The notes below the pieces were generated by a model. It was not told the origin of the DNA, searched no databases, and saw only the letters and a program-made list of their open reading frames with translations. Shown here one piece after another: positions 45,477 through 54,094 of a stretch of DNA of 64,000 nucleotides. A program made the translations under genes and the position numbers. The stretch is taken from positions 62,001 to 126,000 of the forward strand of contig JACBXP010000002.1 of the NCBI GenBank assembly GCA_015863185.1. The letters are read 5' to 3'. This DNA is from Aerococcaceae bacterium DSM 111020. GTDB lineage: Bacteria; Bacillota; Bacilli; Lactobacillales; Aerococcaceae. Position 1 is the stretch's first letter. Every line of letters starts with the position of its first letter.

Positions 45477-45819
45477 TAAAATTCACCTCCAAAATATCGG
45501 ACTTTCTGCGAATAGAATGTGAATATTAAGCGTTCAAAGGAGTCGTATTAATGGAGCAAAAGTGCATAAGAACCCCGTTCTTTCTATTAGATAAGCATCG
45601 CAACTGTCTAGTAATCTCAAAGCATTTGGCTTGAAGCGTCGTGAGTGGAGCTTGGACGGGAAGTGATTGTTGGGAACTGTGAATAATTTGGGGAGATTGC
45701 TGAAATTGATAGAAATCGTTGGGAATTTTTGATAAAGTGGAGGAGCGACATTCTTGAGTGGTAACTCTTTACCCCTTAGAATGGATTCAACAAATTATAG
45801 AAAGAAGTGGGCTTGATTT
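45477..45819. other. Divergent intergenic region between yfhO and pbp2B
   Basis: This 343-base gap must contain promoters for both the minus-strand yfhO gene and pbp2B, but no clear -35/-10 pair was seen; a TTGATA at 45706-45711 is the best -35 candidate for pbp2B and lacks a good -10. A 27-codon open frame with an excellent ribosome site lies at 45551-45634. Confidence 0.5.
45551..45634 (+). CDS. Possible 27-residue small protein
   Basis: An ATG at 45551 lies 8 bases after AAAGGAG and opens a frame of 27 codons ending at TGA 45632-45634. The peptide is mixed, slightly basic, with two cysteines and no membrane segment. No family is recognised. The ribosome site is as good as those of real genes here, but a frame this short can occur by chance. 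Confidence 0.25.
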   Translation: MEQKCIRTPFFLLDKHRNCLVISKHLA

Positions 45820-48060
45820 ATGGCAAGATTCAAATTAAATAACAATGCCAAGAGCAGTCATATTCCAGTAAGGATGAATATTCTGTTCTTTATCACCTTC
45901 CTGACCTTTGTCCTGCTATTTGTCAGAATGGGCTATCTCCAATTGTATAATGGCGAATATTTTCAGAATATGGTCCGGCGGACAGAATCAACACTGTCGA
46001 CAGGTGCCGTTCCCCGGGGCATGATGTATGATGCTCAAGGAGAAGTATTGGTCGGCAATAAGCCCGAACAAGCAATTTTCTTCACGCGTGGCAGTACTTC
46101 CCAAATGTCGAGTCAAGATATCATTAAAGTCGCAACAGAATTAGCTTCCTTAATAGATATGCCGACATCGGATGTGACGGAACGTGACCGTAAGGATTAT
46201 TTCGTTGCGAAAAATGAAAGAGAAATCAATGAACGCTTATCAGATGAAGAGAAACAACTCAATGGGTCAGAATTGAATGAGGCCCAATTAGCGAAAGTGA
46301 CAGACGAAGATATTCAATTCAGTGATGCCGAATTGAAAATTGTTTCCCTTTATAAACGTATGGGTGGAACCTATCAATACTCAACGGTTCCGGTGAAAAA
46401 TCAAAATGTGACCGAAGCAGAAATTGCGCGTGTCAGTGAACATTTAGGATCGCTTCCTGGGATTTCAACAGGAACGGATTGGCAACGGGTCTATCCACAT
46501 GGCGACATGATGCGTTCGATCTTAGGTCAAGTGTCTACCGAACAACGGGGGCTTCCGGAAGAATCAGCACAAGATCTTCTCACGCGTGGTTATGCGATGA
46601 ATGACCGAGTGGGTATTAGTTATTTGGAACAACAATATGAAGATGCCCTCAAAGGGACCAAATCCCAATACAATATTATCTCAGATGCCACCCAGAACGC
46701 AGTTGAAACAAATCAGCTTTATGAAGGAAATCGTGGCGATAATATTATGTTGACGGTTAATGCAGCTTTCCAACAAGAGATTGAACGGATTGCTGAAGAA
46801 GCGCTCCAAAATATGGGCGAATTCCAAGGCATGAATGACCGCGTTTATATCGTAGCGATGGACCCATCAAATGGGGACGTGCTCGGAATTACTGGGAAAC
46901 GCTTTGCTTATGATGAAGCGACAGATAGCTATGACCGTTCAGAAATTGTCGATGATGCTCAAGGCGCAGTCAACTCTAGTTTCGGGATGGGATCTAGTAT
47001 CAAACCAGCAATGGTTGCGACAGGATATGTTGAAGATATTATTTCGACCGATAATAATACGATTACTGATGAGCCGATGAAATTCGCGGCCTCTCAAGAA
47101 AAATCATCGGTCTTCAACCGAACTGGTCAAGTGCCGATTACAGATATTGAAGCTTTACAGAAATCATCCAACGTTTACATGATTAAATTAGCGATGATGA
47201 TTGGGGGACAAACCTCCCATGAAGAAAATGGACCGTTAACCATTGATCCCAATACGATGAATGTTATTCGGGGACATCTGGCTGAATTCGGTCTGGGAAC
47301 ACAGACGGGGATTGACTTGCCGATTGAATCCGCTGGGTTCAGTCCAGAAAGTGATCAATTGGTTAATGCGATTGACTTGTCTTATGGACAGTTCGACTTA
47401 TACACACCGCTACAAATGGCGCAATTCGTCTCAACGATTGCCAATGGTGGTATCCGTTATGCACCGCGTCTAGTAAAAGAAATTCGCCAACCCGCTTCAG
47501 ACGGGAAACCAGGCGGTGTCGTTGCATCCATTGACTCTCGTGTGATGAATGTAGTGCCGATTGAACCTGCGGAAATGGACCGAATTCATGAGGGGATGCA
47601 CCAAGTATCCCATACGGGTGAAGGGACGGCTCGTTACCTCTTCCAAAATTATCCGATCAATGTCGGATCGAAGACAGGGACAGCAGAGGCATTTTATGCC
47701 GGGCCAATCCAATACGCACAAAATCAACCAGTGACCAATGCGACCTATGTGGGATTTGCGCCATTAGATAATCCACGCATTGCCATTACCGTGATTGTGC
47801 CGTATCTGCAAGAAGAATCAACCGGACGTGAATCGACACAGATTGCCCATGAGGTGATGAATGCTTACTTCTTAACCCAATCGGATTACCGTGAGACGAT
47901 TGAGAATTATGCTGGCACATCACAGTCTAATAACAATGCGTCGAATCAGAACCAGAATCAGACGCAGAATCAAACACAAACAACGCAACCGAATAACACG
48001 AATGACCAAGCCACACAAGGTCAAGGGCAGACTACCCAGAATAATACAGACGGTGAGTAA
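45820..48060 (+). CDS. pbp2B: Class B penicillin-binding protein PBP2B
   Basis: This 746-residue transpeptidase has an N-terminal membrane anchor (about 22-42), a pedestal beginning AVPRGMMYDAQGEVL and a transpeptidase domain with active-site SSIK (about 390), SSN (about 448) and KTGT (about 619). The final 45 residues are an N/Q/T-rich low-complexity tail. PBP2B-type enzymes crosslink wall during elongation in ovococci and rods. It is a second class B PBP besides the dcw-encoded PBP2X. It is followed by a terminator and then the capsule locus. Its ribosome site is poor, an AGAAGTGGG-like stretch. Confidence 0.93.
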   Translation: MARFKLNNNAKSSHIPVRMNILFFITFLTFVLLFVRMGYLQLYNGEYFQNMVRRTESTLSTGAVPRGMMYDAQGEVLVGNKPEQAIFFTRGSTSQMSSQDIIKVATELASLIDMPTSDVTERDRKDYFVAKNEREINERLSDEEKQLNGSELNEAQLAKVTDEDIQFSDAELKIVSLYKRMGGTYQYSTVPVKNQNVTEAEIARVSEHLGSLPGISTGTDWQRVYPHGDMMRSILGQVSTEQRGLPEESAQDLLTRGYAMNDRVGISYLEQQYEDALKGTKSQYNIISDATQNAVETNQLYEGNRGDNIMLTVNAAFQQEIERIAEEALQNMGEFQGMNDRVYIVAMDPSNGDVLGITGKRFAYDEATDSYDRSEIVDDAQGAVNSSFGMGSSIKPAMVATGYVEDIISTDNNTITDEPMKFAASQEKSSVFNRTGQVPITDIEALQKSSNVYMIKLAMMIGGQTSHEENGPLTIDPNTMNVIRGHLAEFGLGTQTGIDLPIESAGFSPESDQLVNAIDLSYGQFDLYTPLQMAQFVSTIANGGIRYAPRLVKEIRQPASDGKPGGVVASIDSRVMNVVPIEPAEMDRIHEGMHQVSHTGEGTARYLFQNYPINVGSKTGTAEAFYAGPIQYAQNQPVTNATYVGFAPLDNPRIAITVIVPYLQEESTGRESTQIAHEVMNAYFLTQSDYRETIENYAGTSQSNNNASNQNQNQTQNQTQTTQPNNTNDQATQGQGQTTQNNTDGE

Positions 48061-48066
48061 TCACAG

Positions 48067-48097
48067 ACAACATCCATGGAAATGGGTGTTGTTTTTC
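48067..48097 (+). terminator. Rho-independent terminator after pbp2B
   Basis: ACAACATCCAT / ATGGGTGTTGT with a 4-base loop and a T-run, 7 bases after the pbp2B stop. Confidence 0.85.
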
Positions 48098-48181
48098 TGT
48101 GTAAGTCTTAAGAATCCCCTTAAAACGGGAACAATTTCAAAAAAATTCAAAAAATAGTATGGATAGTCGCAAAACATCATG

Positions 48182-48187
48182 TATAAT
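48182..48187 (+). promoter_or_regulatory. Promoter -10 for the first capsule module
   Basis: TATAAT preceded directly by TG, 53 bases before cpsC1. No strong -35 is found at normal spacing. The second capsule module has the same TG-TATAAT arrangement. Confidence 0.55.
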
Positions 48188-48239
48188 AGAAAAGAAGATT
48201 TAAAATAAGAGTCAAGTTGACTTTAATAATGGAGGAACT

Positions 48240-48974
48240 ATGCAAGAAGAATTTAATTTAATCAATCTATGGCAAATGTTTAAACGCCATCTGTTGAAAA
48301 TTATTGGCTTAACTGTTTTATTTGCCTTATTGGCGGCTGCATTGATGCATTTCTTTGTACAACCGAAGTATCAATCGAATGCACAACTGATTGTCAATCA
48401 GCAAGGAAATTCAGATGAGTCAGCGATTCAGTTAAATGAAATCCAAACCAATGTACAACTCATCAATACCTACCAAGATATTATTCTTGCCGATGCGGTA
48501 TTAGATGAGGTATCAGAGCGTTCACAAAACATTTATTCACCGGCTGAATTAAGAGGAGCGGTTTCTGTGAATCAAACGCAGAACTCACAAGCCTTTGAAA
48601 TTGTGGTGACATTAGATAATCCAGAAAATGCCCAAACGGTGCTCAATGTGTTACTTGAAGTATTTGAAGAAACAATTGCTGGGATTTATGAATCAGAAGA
48701 ACCCAATATTCATGTGATTTCCCAAGCGTCCTTTAATCCGAATCCTGTATCCCCTAATATCTTGATGTACTTAATTCTTGGGGCAATGATTGGGTTTGTG
48801 CTTGGACTTATTTGGGCACTGGTTCAAGAATTATCTGACACAACGGTTAAGAATGCGGATATGTTAACAGATCATGGATTGATTAATTTAGGAAATATTT
48901 CAACGATCTCATCAAAAGATATCAAAGATACACGCCTTTCAGCGCAGTATCGTAGCGAACGGACGGGAGGATAA
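48240..48974 (+). CDS. cpsC: Capsule chain-length regulator/kinase activator CpsC (copy 1)
   Basis: This 244-residue Wzz-family protein has two membrane segments (about 16-36 and 178-198) around an extracytoplasmic domain, with QPKYQSNAQLIVNQQG near 39 and the proline-rich PNPVSPNI before the second segment. Such proteins set polysaccharide chain length and activate the partner tyrosine kinase. The kinase gene starts one base after its stop. A closely related copy lies at 51836-52576. GGAGG precedes the ATG. Confidence 0.92.
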   Translation: MQEEFNLINLWQMFKRHLLKIIGLTVLFALLAAALMHFFVQPKYQSNAQLIVNQQGNSDESAIQLNEIQTNVQLINTYQDIILADAVLDEVSERSQNIYSPAELRGAVSVNQTQNSQAFEIVVTLDNPENAQTVLNVLLEVFEETIAGIYESEEPNIHVISQASFNPNPVSPNILMYLILGAMIGFVLGLIWALVQELSDTTVKNADMLTDHGLINLGNISTISSKDIKDTRLSAQYRSERTGG

Positions 48975-48975
48975 G

Positions 48976-49713
48976 ATGGCTTTATTTGGAAATAAACGTA
49001 AATCGCGTGAAAAGAAACTTGTAAAGGAACAAGCATTAGGAGCTCCTTTAATCTCGGTGATGCGTCCACATTCTGTTCAAGCGGAACAATTCCGGACGAT
49101 TCGTACCAATATTGAATTTGCACAATTCGATCGGCGTGTGAAATCATTCGTCGTGACGTCATCTATTCCAGCAGAAGGTAAATCCACTGTTTCGGTTAAC
49201 TTGGCACTCACAATGGGTCAGACGGATAAGAAAGTGTTGTTAGTGGATGCGGATTTGAGAAAACCGACCGTTAATCGCACCTTTAATATCGATAATGATC
49301 GTGGTTTGACGACATTACTTCTTGAACAAGATGTTGCGGCCGGTTCAGTTATTAAAAAAATCAGTGACTTGGGAATTTATGTGTTAACGAGTGGTCCTAT
49401 TCCACCGAACCCAGCAGAACTACTCGGATCGGCAAGGATGCGTCAATTGATTCAGAACTTTGAATCGAATTTCGATGTGATTATCTACGATGTTCCTCCA
49501 GTTAATACCGTTTCCGACTCTCAAATTATGGCGACCCGCGTAGGAGAAGTCGTCCTTGTGGTTCGTGAAGGGTATGTGAAACGTGAAGAAGTCAAGAAAA
49601 GTATTACCGCATTGGAACAAGTCGATGCCAATATTGTTGGTTTCGTAATGAATGACCAACCACTTGATGATGGTGAGTATGGTTACGGTTATGCTTATCA
49701 TTCCGAAGTTTAG
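48976..49713 (+). CDS. cpsD: Capsule tyrosine kinase CpsD (copy 1)
   Basis: This 245-residue bacterial tyrosine kinase has the FRTIRTNIEF activator-contact segment near 35, a Walker A' type site SSIPAEGKST (about 60-69), VDADLRKP (about 89-96) and the segment YDVPPV near 171. The C-terminal tail EYGYGYAYHSEV holds four clustered tyrosines, the usual autophosphorylation sites. It works with CpsC at the membrane to control polysaccharide export. A terminator-like hairpin follows within 10 bases. A phosphatase gene is not attached to this copy. Confidence 0.94.
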   Translation: MALFGNKRKSREKKLVKEQALGAPLISVMRPHSVQAEQFRTIRTNIEFAQFDRRVKSFVVTSSIPAEGKSTVSVNLALTMGQTDKKVLLVDADLRKPTVNRTFNIDNDRGLTTLLLEQDVAAGSVIKKISDLGIYVLTSGPIPPNPAELLGSARMRQLIQNFESNFDVIIYDVPPVNTVSDSQIMATRVGEVVLVVREGYVKREEVKKSITALEQVDANIVGFVMNDQPLDDGEYGYGYAYHSEV

Positions 49714-49721
49714 TCAGAAGT

Positions 49722-49749
49722 AGAGGGATTCGTTCCCTCTCTTTTGTTT
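49722..49749 (+). terminator. Terminator or attenuator between cpsD1 and the epimerase gene
   Basis: AGAGGGA / TCCCTCT with a 5-base loop is followed by CTTTTGTTT. It would end or reduce transcription of the first module before the epimerase gene. Confidence 0.7.
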
Positions 49750-49780
49750 ATCTTATCTAAATCAAACAAAGGAGCAGCTG

Positions 49781-50638
49781 ATGAATTTATTAATTACAGG
49801 TAAAAATTCATATATCGGTCAATCGGTGGAAGCCTGGATTCAGTCCCATCATCCAGATTGGCGCATTGATACGATTGACACACGTGACGGAAAATGGCTC
49901 GAACATGACTTCGCACCTTATGATGTCGTCTTCCATGTGGCGGGGATTGCACATGCCAATGCCAAAGAAGACCAACGAGACTTATATTATGCGGTGAATA
50001 CGGACTTGACGATTGATATCGCCAACCATGCGAAAGCTACCGGCGTGAAACAATTTATCTTTATGTCATCGGCCATTGTCTATACCTCCAGCGAACTTGA
50101 GAAGGGGCGTATCACTTACGATACCGTTCCCAAGTCCGATGACCCTTACGGCGATTCAAAGATTCAAGCCGAAGCGGGCATTCTTCCACTTCAAGATGAT
50201 ACATTCAATGTGGTGGTCTTGCGTCCACCCATGGTATACGGTAAAGGATCGAAGGGAAATTATCCGCGTCTCGCTAAATTAGCACAGCAAACACCTTTCT
50301 TTCCACATTATGAGAATCGTCGCTCGATGATTCATATTGAGAATCTGGCGGAATTCATTCGTTTGATGATCGTGAATGAAGAGGCAGGTATTTTCTGGCC
50401 GCAAAATAAAGAATACGTCAATACCAGTGACATGGTTGCAACGATTGCGCGTTTTCATGGTCACCGTCTGCACCGCAATCGCTTATTCAATCCCTTCATT
50501 CAGTTGGTGGAGCAACAGACCCTCGTGAATAAATTGTTTGGCAATCTCTATTATGAGATGGAGATGAGTGATTATGACAAGGGAGATTACCGTGTCAATG
50601 ACTTTGAAACGTCGATAGCAAAGACAGAAGCTGAATAA
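49781..50638 (+). CDS. NAD-dependent sugar epimerase/dehydratase (copy 1)
   Basis: This 285-residue extended SDR protein starts with a nucleotide-binding segment, LLITGKNSYIGQSVEAW, a variant of the usual GxxGxxG. The catalytic Tyr-x3-Lys is YGDSK (about 126-130), and the serines of FMSSAIVY lie near 98. Such proteins modify nucleotide sugars or lipid-linked sugars, for example 4-epimerisation. The exact reaction is unknown. It is paralogous to the protein at 56498-57361, sharing the C-terminal NPFI and KLFG segments. AAAGGAG precedes the ATG. Confidence 0.78.
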   Translation: MNLLITGKNSYIGQSVEAWIQSHHPDWRIDTIDTRDGKWLEHDFAPYDVVFHVAGIAHANAKEDQRDLYYAVNTDLTIDIANHAKATGVKQFIFMSSAIVYTSSELEKGRITYDTVPKSDDPYGDSKIQAEAGILPLQDDTFNVVVLRPPMVYGKGSKGNYPRLAKLAQQTPFFPHYENRRSMIHIENLAEFIRLMIVNEEAGIFWPQNKEYVNTSDMVATIARFHGHRLHRNRLFNPFIQLVEQQTLVNKLFGNLYYEMEMSDYDKGDYRVNDFETSIAKTEAE

Positions 50639-50807
50639 TAGCGGATTAAAATATTTAGAAACTATGAAATAAATGTGTGTTATTGTAGAAAGCATAGCAT
50701 TTACATAATAATTAAGTTACAATAAGATTAGTCCCGTCCCGCTATCAAGGGCTAAGTGACTTGGTTGCTTTAATGGATTAGAACACATATGAAATGGAGA
50801 AACCTCA

Positions 50808-51461
50808 ATGAAAAAATTATTATTATTATCTTTAAGTGTTGGTTTATTATTCGGTCCGATTGACGCTGTTTCTGCGAATACGGAAAATTTCTTTGTCAAT
50901 GATGCGATGATTGAAGAATTAGAAAATGAAAACTTAATCAATACCCGCAATTTCTCTGAAAATAGTGACAGTAAAGTCGATATTAAAGGTGACACAGTCA
51001 CTGTCGATGTCCAAAATGAAAACGGCGGTTTAATTATCGATGCCAGCACATTAGAACCGAGAACGAGTTATGTGATGACATTCAAGTACCGTAAAACAGA
51101 CGGCTATTTAAATAGTTTCGGTGGACATACAGACGGTATTTGGGAAGATAATGTGGTGTATTTAGATGGTAAGAAAACATCGGAATTCTCTGATAATAAA
51201 TCGGCTTTCCGTGCTGACGATGAAGAGGTCCATGAAGTGGTTATTCGCTTCACCACACCACGTGACGAATCACCAAAATCACGTCTCATCATCCAACCAA
51301 ATCGTGGCGACTTTGATACGGTAACCGTTGAAATGACAGACTTCTACCTTGTTGAAGAAGAAGTCTTCGACGCATTACATGAAGAAACGGAAGCAACATC
51401 CGAGTCCAATGAATCTGAAAGCGAATCAGCGGAATCATCGTCGGAATCATCAAATAATTAA
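50808..51461 (+). CDS. Secreted protein of unknown function with Ser/Glu-rich tail
   Basis: This 217-residue protein has a clear signal peptide (about 1-24, cleavage probably after AVSA), a middle domain of about 150 residues that looks beta-rich (for example DTVTVDVQNENGGLIIDA and PRTSYVMTFKYRKTDG) and may be a carbohydrate-binding jelly roll, and a low-complexity Ser/Glu tail of about 30 residues. No sortase motif or lipobox is present. No family was recognised. It is monocistronic, with its own terminator, and lies between the two CpsC-CpsD modules, so a role at the capsule or cell surface is only inferred from position. Confidence 0.75.
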   Translation: MKKLLLLSLSVGLLFGPIDAVSANTENFFVNDAMIEELENENLINTRNFSENSDSKVDIKGDTVTVDVQNENGGLIIDASTLEPRTSYVMTFKYRKTDGYLNSFGGHTDGIWEDNVVYLDGKKTSEFSDNKSAFRADDEEVHEVVIRFTTPRDESPKSRLIIQPNRGDFDTVTVEMTDFYLVEEEVFDALHEETEATSESNESESESAESSSESSNN

Positions 51462-51469
51462 TGCATACA

Positions 51470-51498
51470 AAGCGAGCAAAGCGAAGCTCGCTTTTTTG
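51470..51498 (+). terminator. Rho-independent terminator after the secreted protein gene
   Basis: AAGCGAGC / GCTCGCTT with an 8-base loop and a T6 run, 9 bases after the stop. Confidence 0.9.
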
Positions 51499-51659
51499 TA
51501 TGGCAGCAACCTTATATATTTATAGTAAATAGCGACATTCTGCGCCCATCATGATATCATGCCATCTCATTTGTCTGATGTTTTCCTTAAAGTAAATACT
51601 AAATGTGATATATTATAAAGAAAGCTTGAAAAAAGTAAGAAAATTCCGCCACGATAGTG

Positions 51660-51665
51660 TATAAT
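51660..51665 (+). promoter_or_regulatory. Promoter -10 for the second capsule module
   Basis: TATAAT directly preceded by TG, as in front of cpsC1. It is 171 bases before the chosen cpsC2 start, leaving a long structured leader. A further AT-rich -10-like sequence lies near 51611-51616. Confidence 0.5.
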
Positions 51666-51747
51666 TCTCTTATATGAACAAAATTAAAAGCGGCTAGTGG
51701 ACCAAATGCGTGAGAACGCCATGAGGGTTGCTAAGGAATGAAATTCA

Positions 51748-51781
51748 CCATCGTGTGTGGTAGAGGATGCACACACAATGG
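51748..51781 (+). promoter_or_regulatory. Leader hairpin before cpsC2
   Basis: CCAT-C-GTGTGTG pairs with CACACAC-A-ATGG around a loop of about 10 bases. No T-run follows. It ends about 42 bases before the cpsC2 ribosome site and may influence transcript stability or translation. Confidence 0.45.
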
Positions 51782-51835
51782 TTTATCGTGATGCCTGCTT
51801 TTAAAATCAATACTATTGCATATAAGGAGCGACTT

Positions 51836-52576
51836 ATGAATCAGTTAATTCAATTCAAGGATGTCATGGATTTCTTAAAGAAATACATCCTATTAATTCT
51901 CAGTAGCGCATTGTTAGGCGGAGCGATTGCTTTTGCGGTGTCGAGCACACTCATCAGCAAGCAATATCAATCGAATGTCCAAATACTTGTTAATCAGAAA
52001 CCAGCCGATCAGGATACCGTTCAGATCAATGAGATTCAGACGAATGTGTCGATGATTAATACTTATGTGGATATTTTATTTGGGGACCGTGTCTTGTCTG
52101 ATGTGTCCGAAAAAATGGATGAAGCGTACAGTATGGACGAATTGAGATATGCTTTAACTTATGCACATAATACAAATTCTCAAGCCTTTACAATTACTAG
52201 TATGCTCGGGAATCCAGAAGACGCACAAGATGTCTTGACGCATTTGGTGGCGTCCTTTGATACGGCGATTCGTGATATTTACCAAGTGCCAGAAGAGGAA
52301 AATTATGTCAATGTCATCTCTCAACCAACCTATAATCCCCAACCAACCAGTCCGAATGTCCCGATTATTACATTAATTGGTCTGTTATTTGGGGCGATGA
52401 TTGGTCTGGCATTGAGTTTAATACGAGAAATCTCAGATAATAAAATCACCAGCCATGCAGATATGGAACGCACCGGCATGGTTCAATTAGGGACAATTCG
52501 TGAAATTAGTCGCCGCGACTTGAAGGATACCCGCATGAACAATCGCACGGTCGTGAAAGAAAGAGAGGCACACTAA
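51836..52576 (+). CDS. cpsC: Capsule chain-length regulator/kinase activator CpsC (copy 2)
   Basis: This 246-residue protein repeats the design of copy 1: membrane segments at about 19-39 and 182-202, QYQSNVQILVNQKP after the first, QINEIQTNVSMINTY in the extracytoplasmic domain and PQPTSPNVP before the second. The longest frame reaches 51767, but AAGGAG at 51824-51829 points to ATG 51836. The partner kinase begins one base after the stop. It is a paralogue of the gene at 48240, not an identical copy, so the duplication is not recent. Confidence 0.92.
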   Translation: MNQLIQFKDVMDFLKKYILLILSSALLGGAIAFAVSSTLISKQYQSNVQILVNQKPADQDTVQINEIQTNVSMINTYVDILFGDRVLSDVSEKMDEAYSMDELRYALTYAHNTNSQAFTITSMLGNPEDAQDVLTHLVASFDTAIRDIYQVPEEENYVNVISQPTYNPQPTSPNVPIITLIGLLFGAMIGLALSLIREISDNKITSHADMERTGMVQLGTIREISRRDLKDTRMNNRTVVKEREAH

Positions 52577-52577
52577 G

Positions 52578-53300
52578 ATGTTCAAGAGACATAGACATGC
52601 AAGAAAATTAACCGAACAGAAAAAAGGCGCTTCCTTGATTACTCATCTGCAACCGAATTCGGTCACCGCAGAAGAATTCCGTAATATTCGTACGAATATA
52701 GAATTCTCAGGCATCGATCAAGATTTGAAGTCTTTTCTGGTAACATCCAGTATGCCTTTTGAAGGAAAATCGACCGTTTCTTCGAATTTAGCGAGTGTCT
52801 ATTCGCAAATGGAGAAAAAGGTACTCTATGTGGATGCCGACTTACGTAAGCCGATGCTCCACCGGTCTTTTAATGTGTCGAATGATACAGGCTTATCCAC
52901 GATTTTGGCTTCCAAGTCAGAGATTACGAATCTGAATAATATCATTATGAAGGGGCCGAATGAGAACTTATATTTACTGCCGACCGGTCCGATTCCACCC
53001 AATCCTGCAGAACTCCTCGCTTCACGGCGGATGGGAGCCTTAATGCAGCGATTGGAAGAATATTTTGATTTGATTATTTATGATACACCACCGGTCATTC
53101 CAGTGACAGATAGTCAGATTCTCGCTTCGCAGGTCGATGGCGTCGTCGTGGTGGCACGTTATAATTACACAACCAAAAATACCATTAACCAAACCAAAGA
53201 AAAATTAGAGGCCGTAGAGGCGAATATTCTAGGTTATGTCCTCAATGCGGTGACCGGTAATCATGAAGAATATGGTTACGGAGAATATTATGGAGATTAG
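52578..53300 (+). CDS. cpsD: Capsule tyrosine kinase CpsD (copy 2)
   Basis: This 240-residue tyrosine kinase has FRNIRTNIEFSG near 34, SSMPFEGKST (about 56-65), VDADLRKPM (about 85-93) and YDTPPVIPVTDSQ (about 168-180). The tail EEYGYGEYYGD contains four tyrosines. It differs throughout from copy 1 while keeping every motif. The PHP-family phosphatase CpsB follows after 9 bp, completing the standard Gram-positive kinase, activator and phosphatase set. Confidence 0.94.
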   Translation: MFKRHRHARKLTEQKKGASLITHLQPNSVTAEEFRNIRTNIEFSGIDQDLKSFLVTSSMPFEGKSTVSSNLASVYSQMEKKVLYVDADLRKPMLHRSFNVSNDTGLSTILASKSEITNLNNIIMKGPNENLYLLPTGPIPPNPAELLASRRMGALMQRLEEYFDLIIYDTPPVIPVTDSQILASQVDGVVVVARYNYTTKNTINQTKEKLEAVEANILGYVLNAVTGNHEEYGYGEYYGD

Positions 53301-53309
53301 GGTGAGAAC

Positions 53310-54083
53310 ATGTTTGTAGATATTCATTCCCATATTTTGCCGGGGATTGATGATGGTGCGGTAGATTATGAAGATGTCCGGGCCATGGCTGAACAAGCGG
53401 TGCAGGAAGGCATTACGCATTTGATTGCGACACCGCATTATCGAAAACTAAATTGGTTCAATAAAAAAGATATGATTATTGAGTTAACCCAAGAGGTCCA
53501 AGCATTTCTTGATCAAGAACAAATTTCCTTACAAGTGTTGCCGTCGCAAGAAATCCATGTGACCGATCATTTAATTGATGACTTATTAGATAATCAAGTG
53601 CTCTCTTTAGATCCATCCGGGCAATATTATTTATTGGAATTTCCTTCTCGGAAATTACCATCCAATGCTTCCGATTTAGTATCGGCAGTGATCGAGATGG
53701 GGTATACGCCGGTGATTGCGCATGTTGAGAAACAACAGACTTTAGTCGACGATATGAATATATTAGCTGAATGGGTTGAAAAGGGGGCCCTCGCACAATT
53801 AACTGCGAAAGCCATTAGTGACCCAGATGAAAGTGCAATATGTCGTGAATTCATAGACTTGGACTTGGTGCATTTTATCGCGTCCGATGCGCATAATACC
53901 GCACAACGTAGCTTCCATATTCAAGAAGCCTTTCAAACGATTCAACGTGATTATTCGGTTGAGAAGGCCGCTTACTTCGCCAAGAATTCCATTCATTTAT
54001 TGAAGGGTGAAGTGATTGAAGCACCACTGCCTCAACGCAAGAAGAAGCGCAAGTCTTTCTTTAGCTTTCCTTGGTTTAGCTAG
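53310..54083 (+). CDS. cpsB: PHP-family tyrosine phosphatase CpsB
   Basis: This 257-residue metal-dependent phosphatase removes phosphate from CpsD tyrosines. The metal-binding motif DIHSHILPGIDDG is at residues 4-16, ATPHYR near 41, and the C-terminal SDAHN near 192. The protein ends in a basic tail (QRKKKRKS). Homologues are YwqE and CpsB/Wzd-associated phosphatases. It is the only phosphatase in the locus and would have to serve both kinase copies. GGTGAG precedes the ATG. Confidence 0.92.
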   Translation: MFVDIHSHILPGIDDGAVDYEDVRAMAEQAVQEGITHLIATPHYRKLNWFNKKDMIIELTQEVQAFLDQEQISLQVLPSQEIHVTDHLIDDLLDNQVLSLDPSGQYYLLEFPSRKLPSNASDLVSAVIEMGYTPVIAHVEKQQTLVDDMNILAEWVEKGALAQLTAKAISDPDESAICREFIDLDLVHFIASDAHNTAQRSFHIQEAFQTIQRDYSVEKAAYFAKNSIHLLKGEVIEAPLPQRKKKRKSFFSFPWFS

Positions 54084-54094
54084 AAAGGAGCATT

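Larger units (their letters stand above)
51499..51835 (+). other. Intergenic and leader region before the second capsule module
   Basis: About 337 bases hold a TATAAT promoter -10 (51660-51665), a roughly 170-base untranslated leader and a hairpin at 51748-51781 (CCAT plus GTGTGTG pairing with CACACAC plus ATGG). No gene was found; an in-frame extension of cpsC2 to 51767 would begin inside the hairpin and lacks a ribosome site. Confidence 0.55.

Noticed and set aside
51767-51835. N-terminal extension of cpsC copy 2
   Set aside because: It would begin inside a hairpin without a ribosome site, while AAGGAG precedes ATG 51836 and gives the family's usual start.
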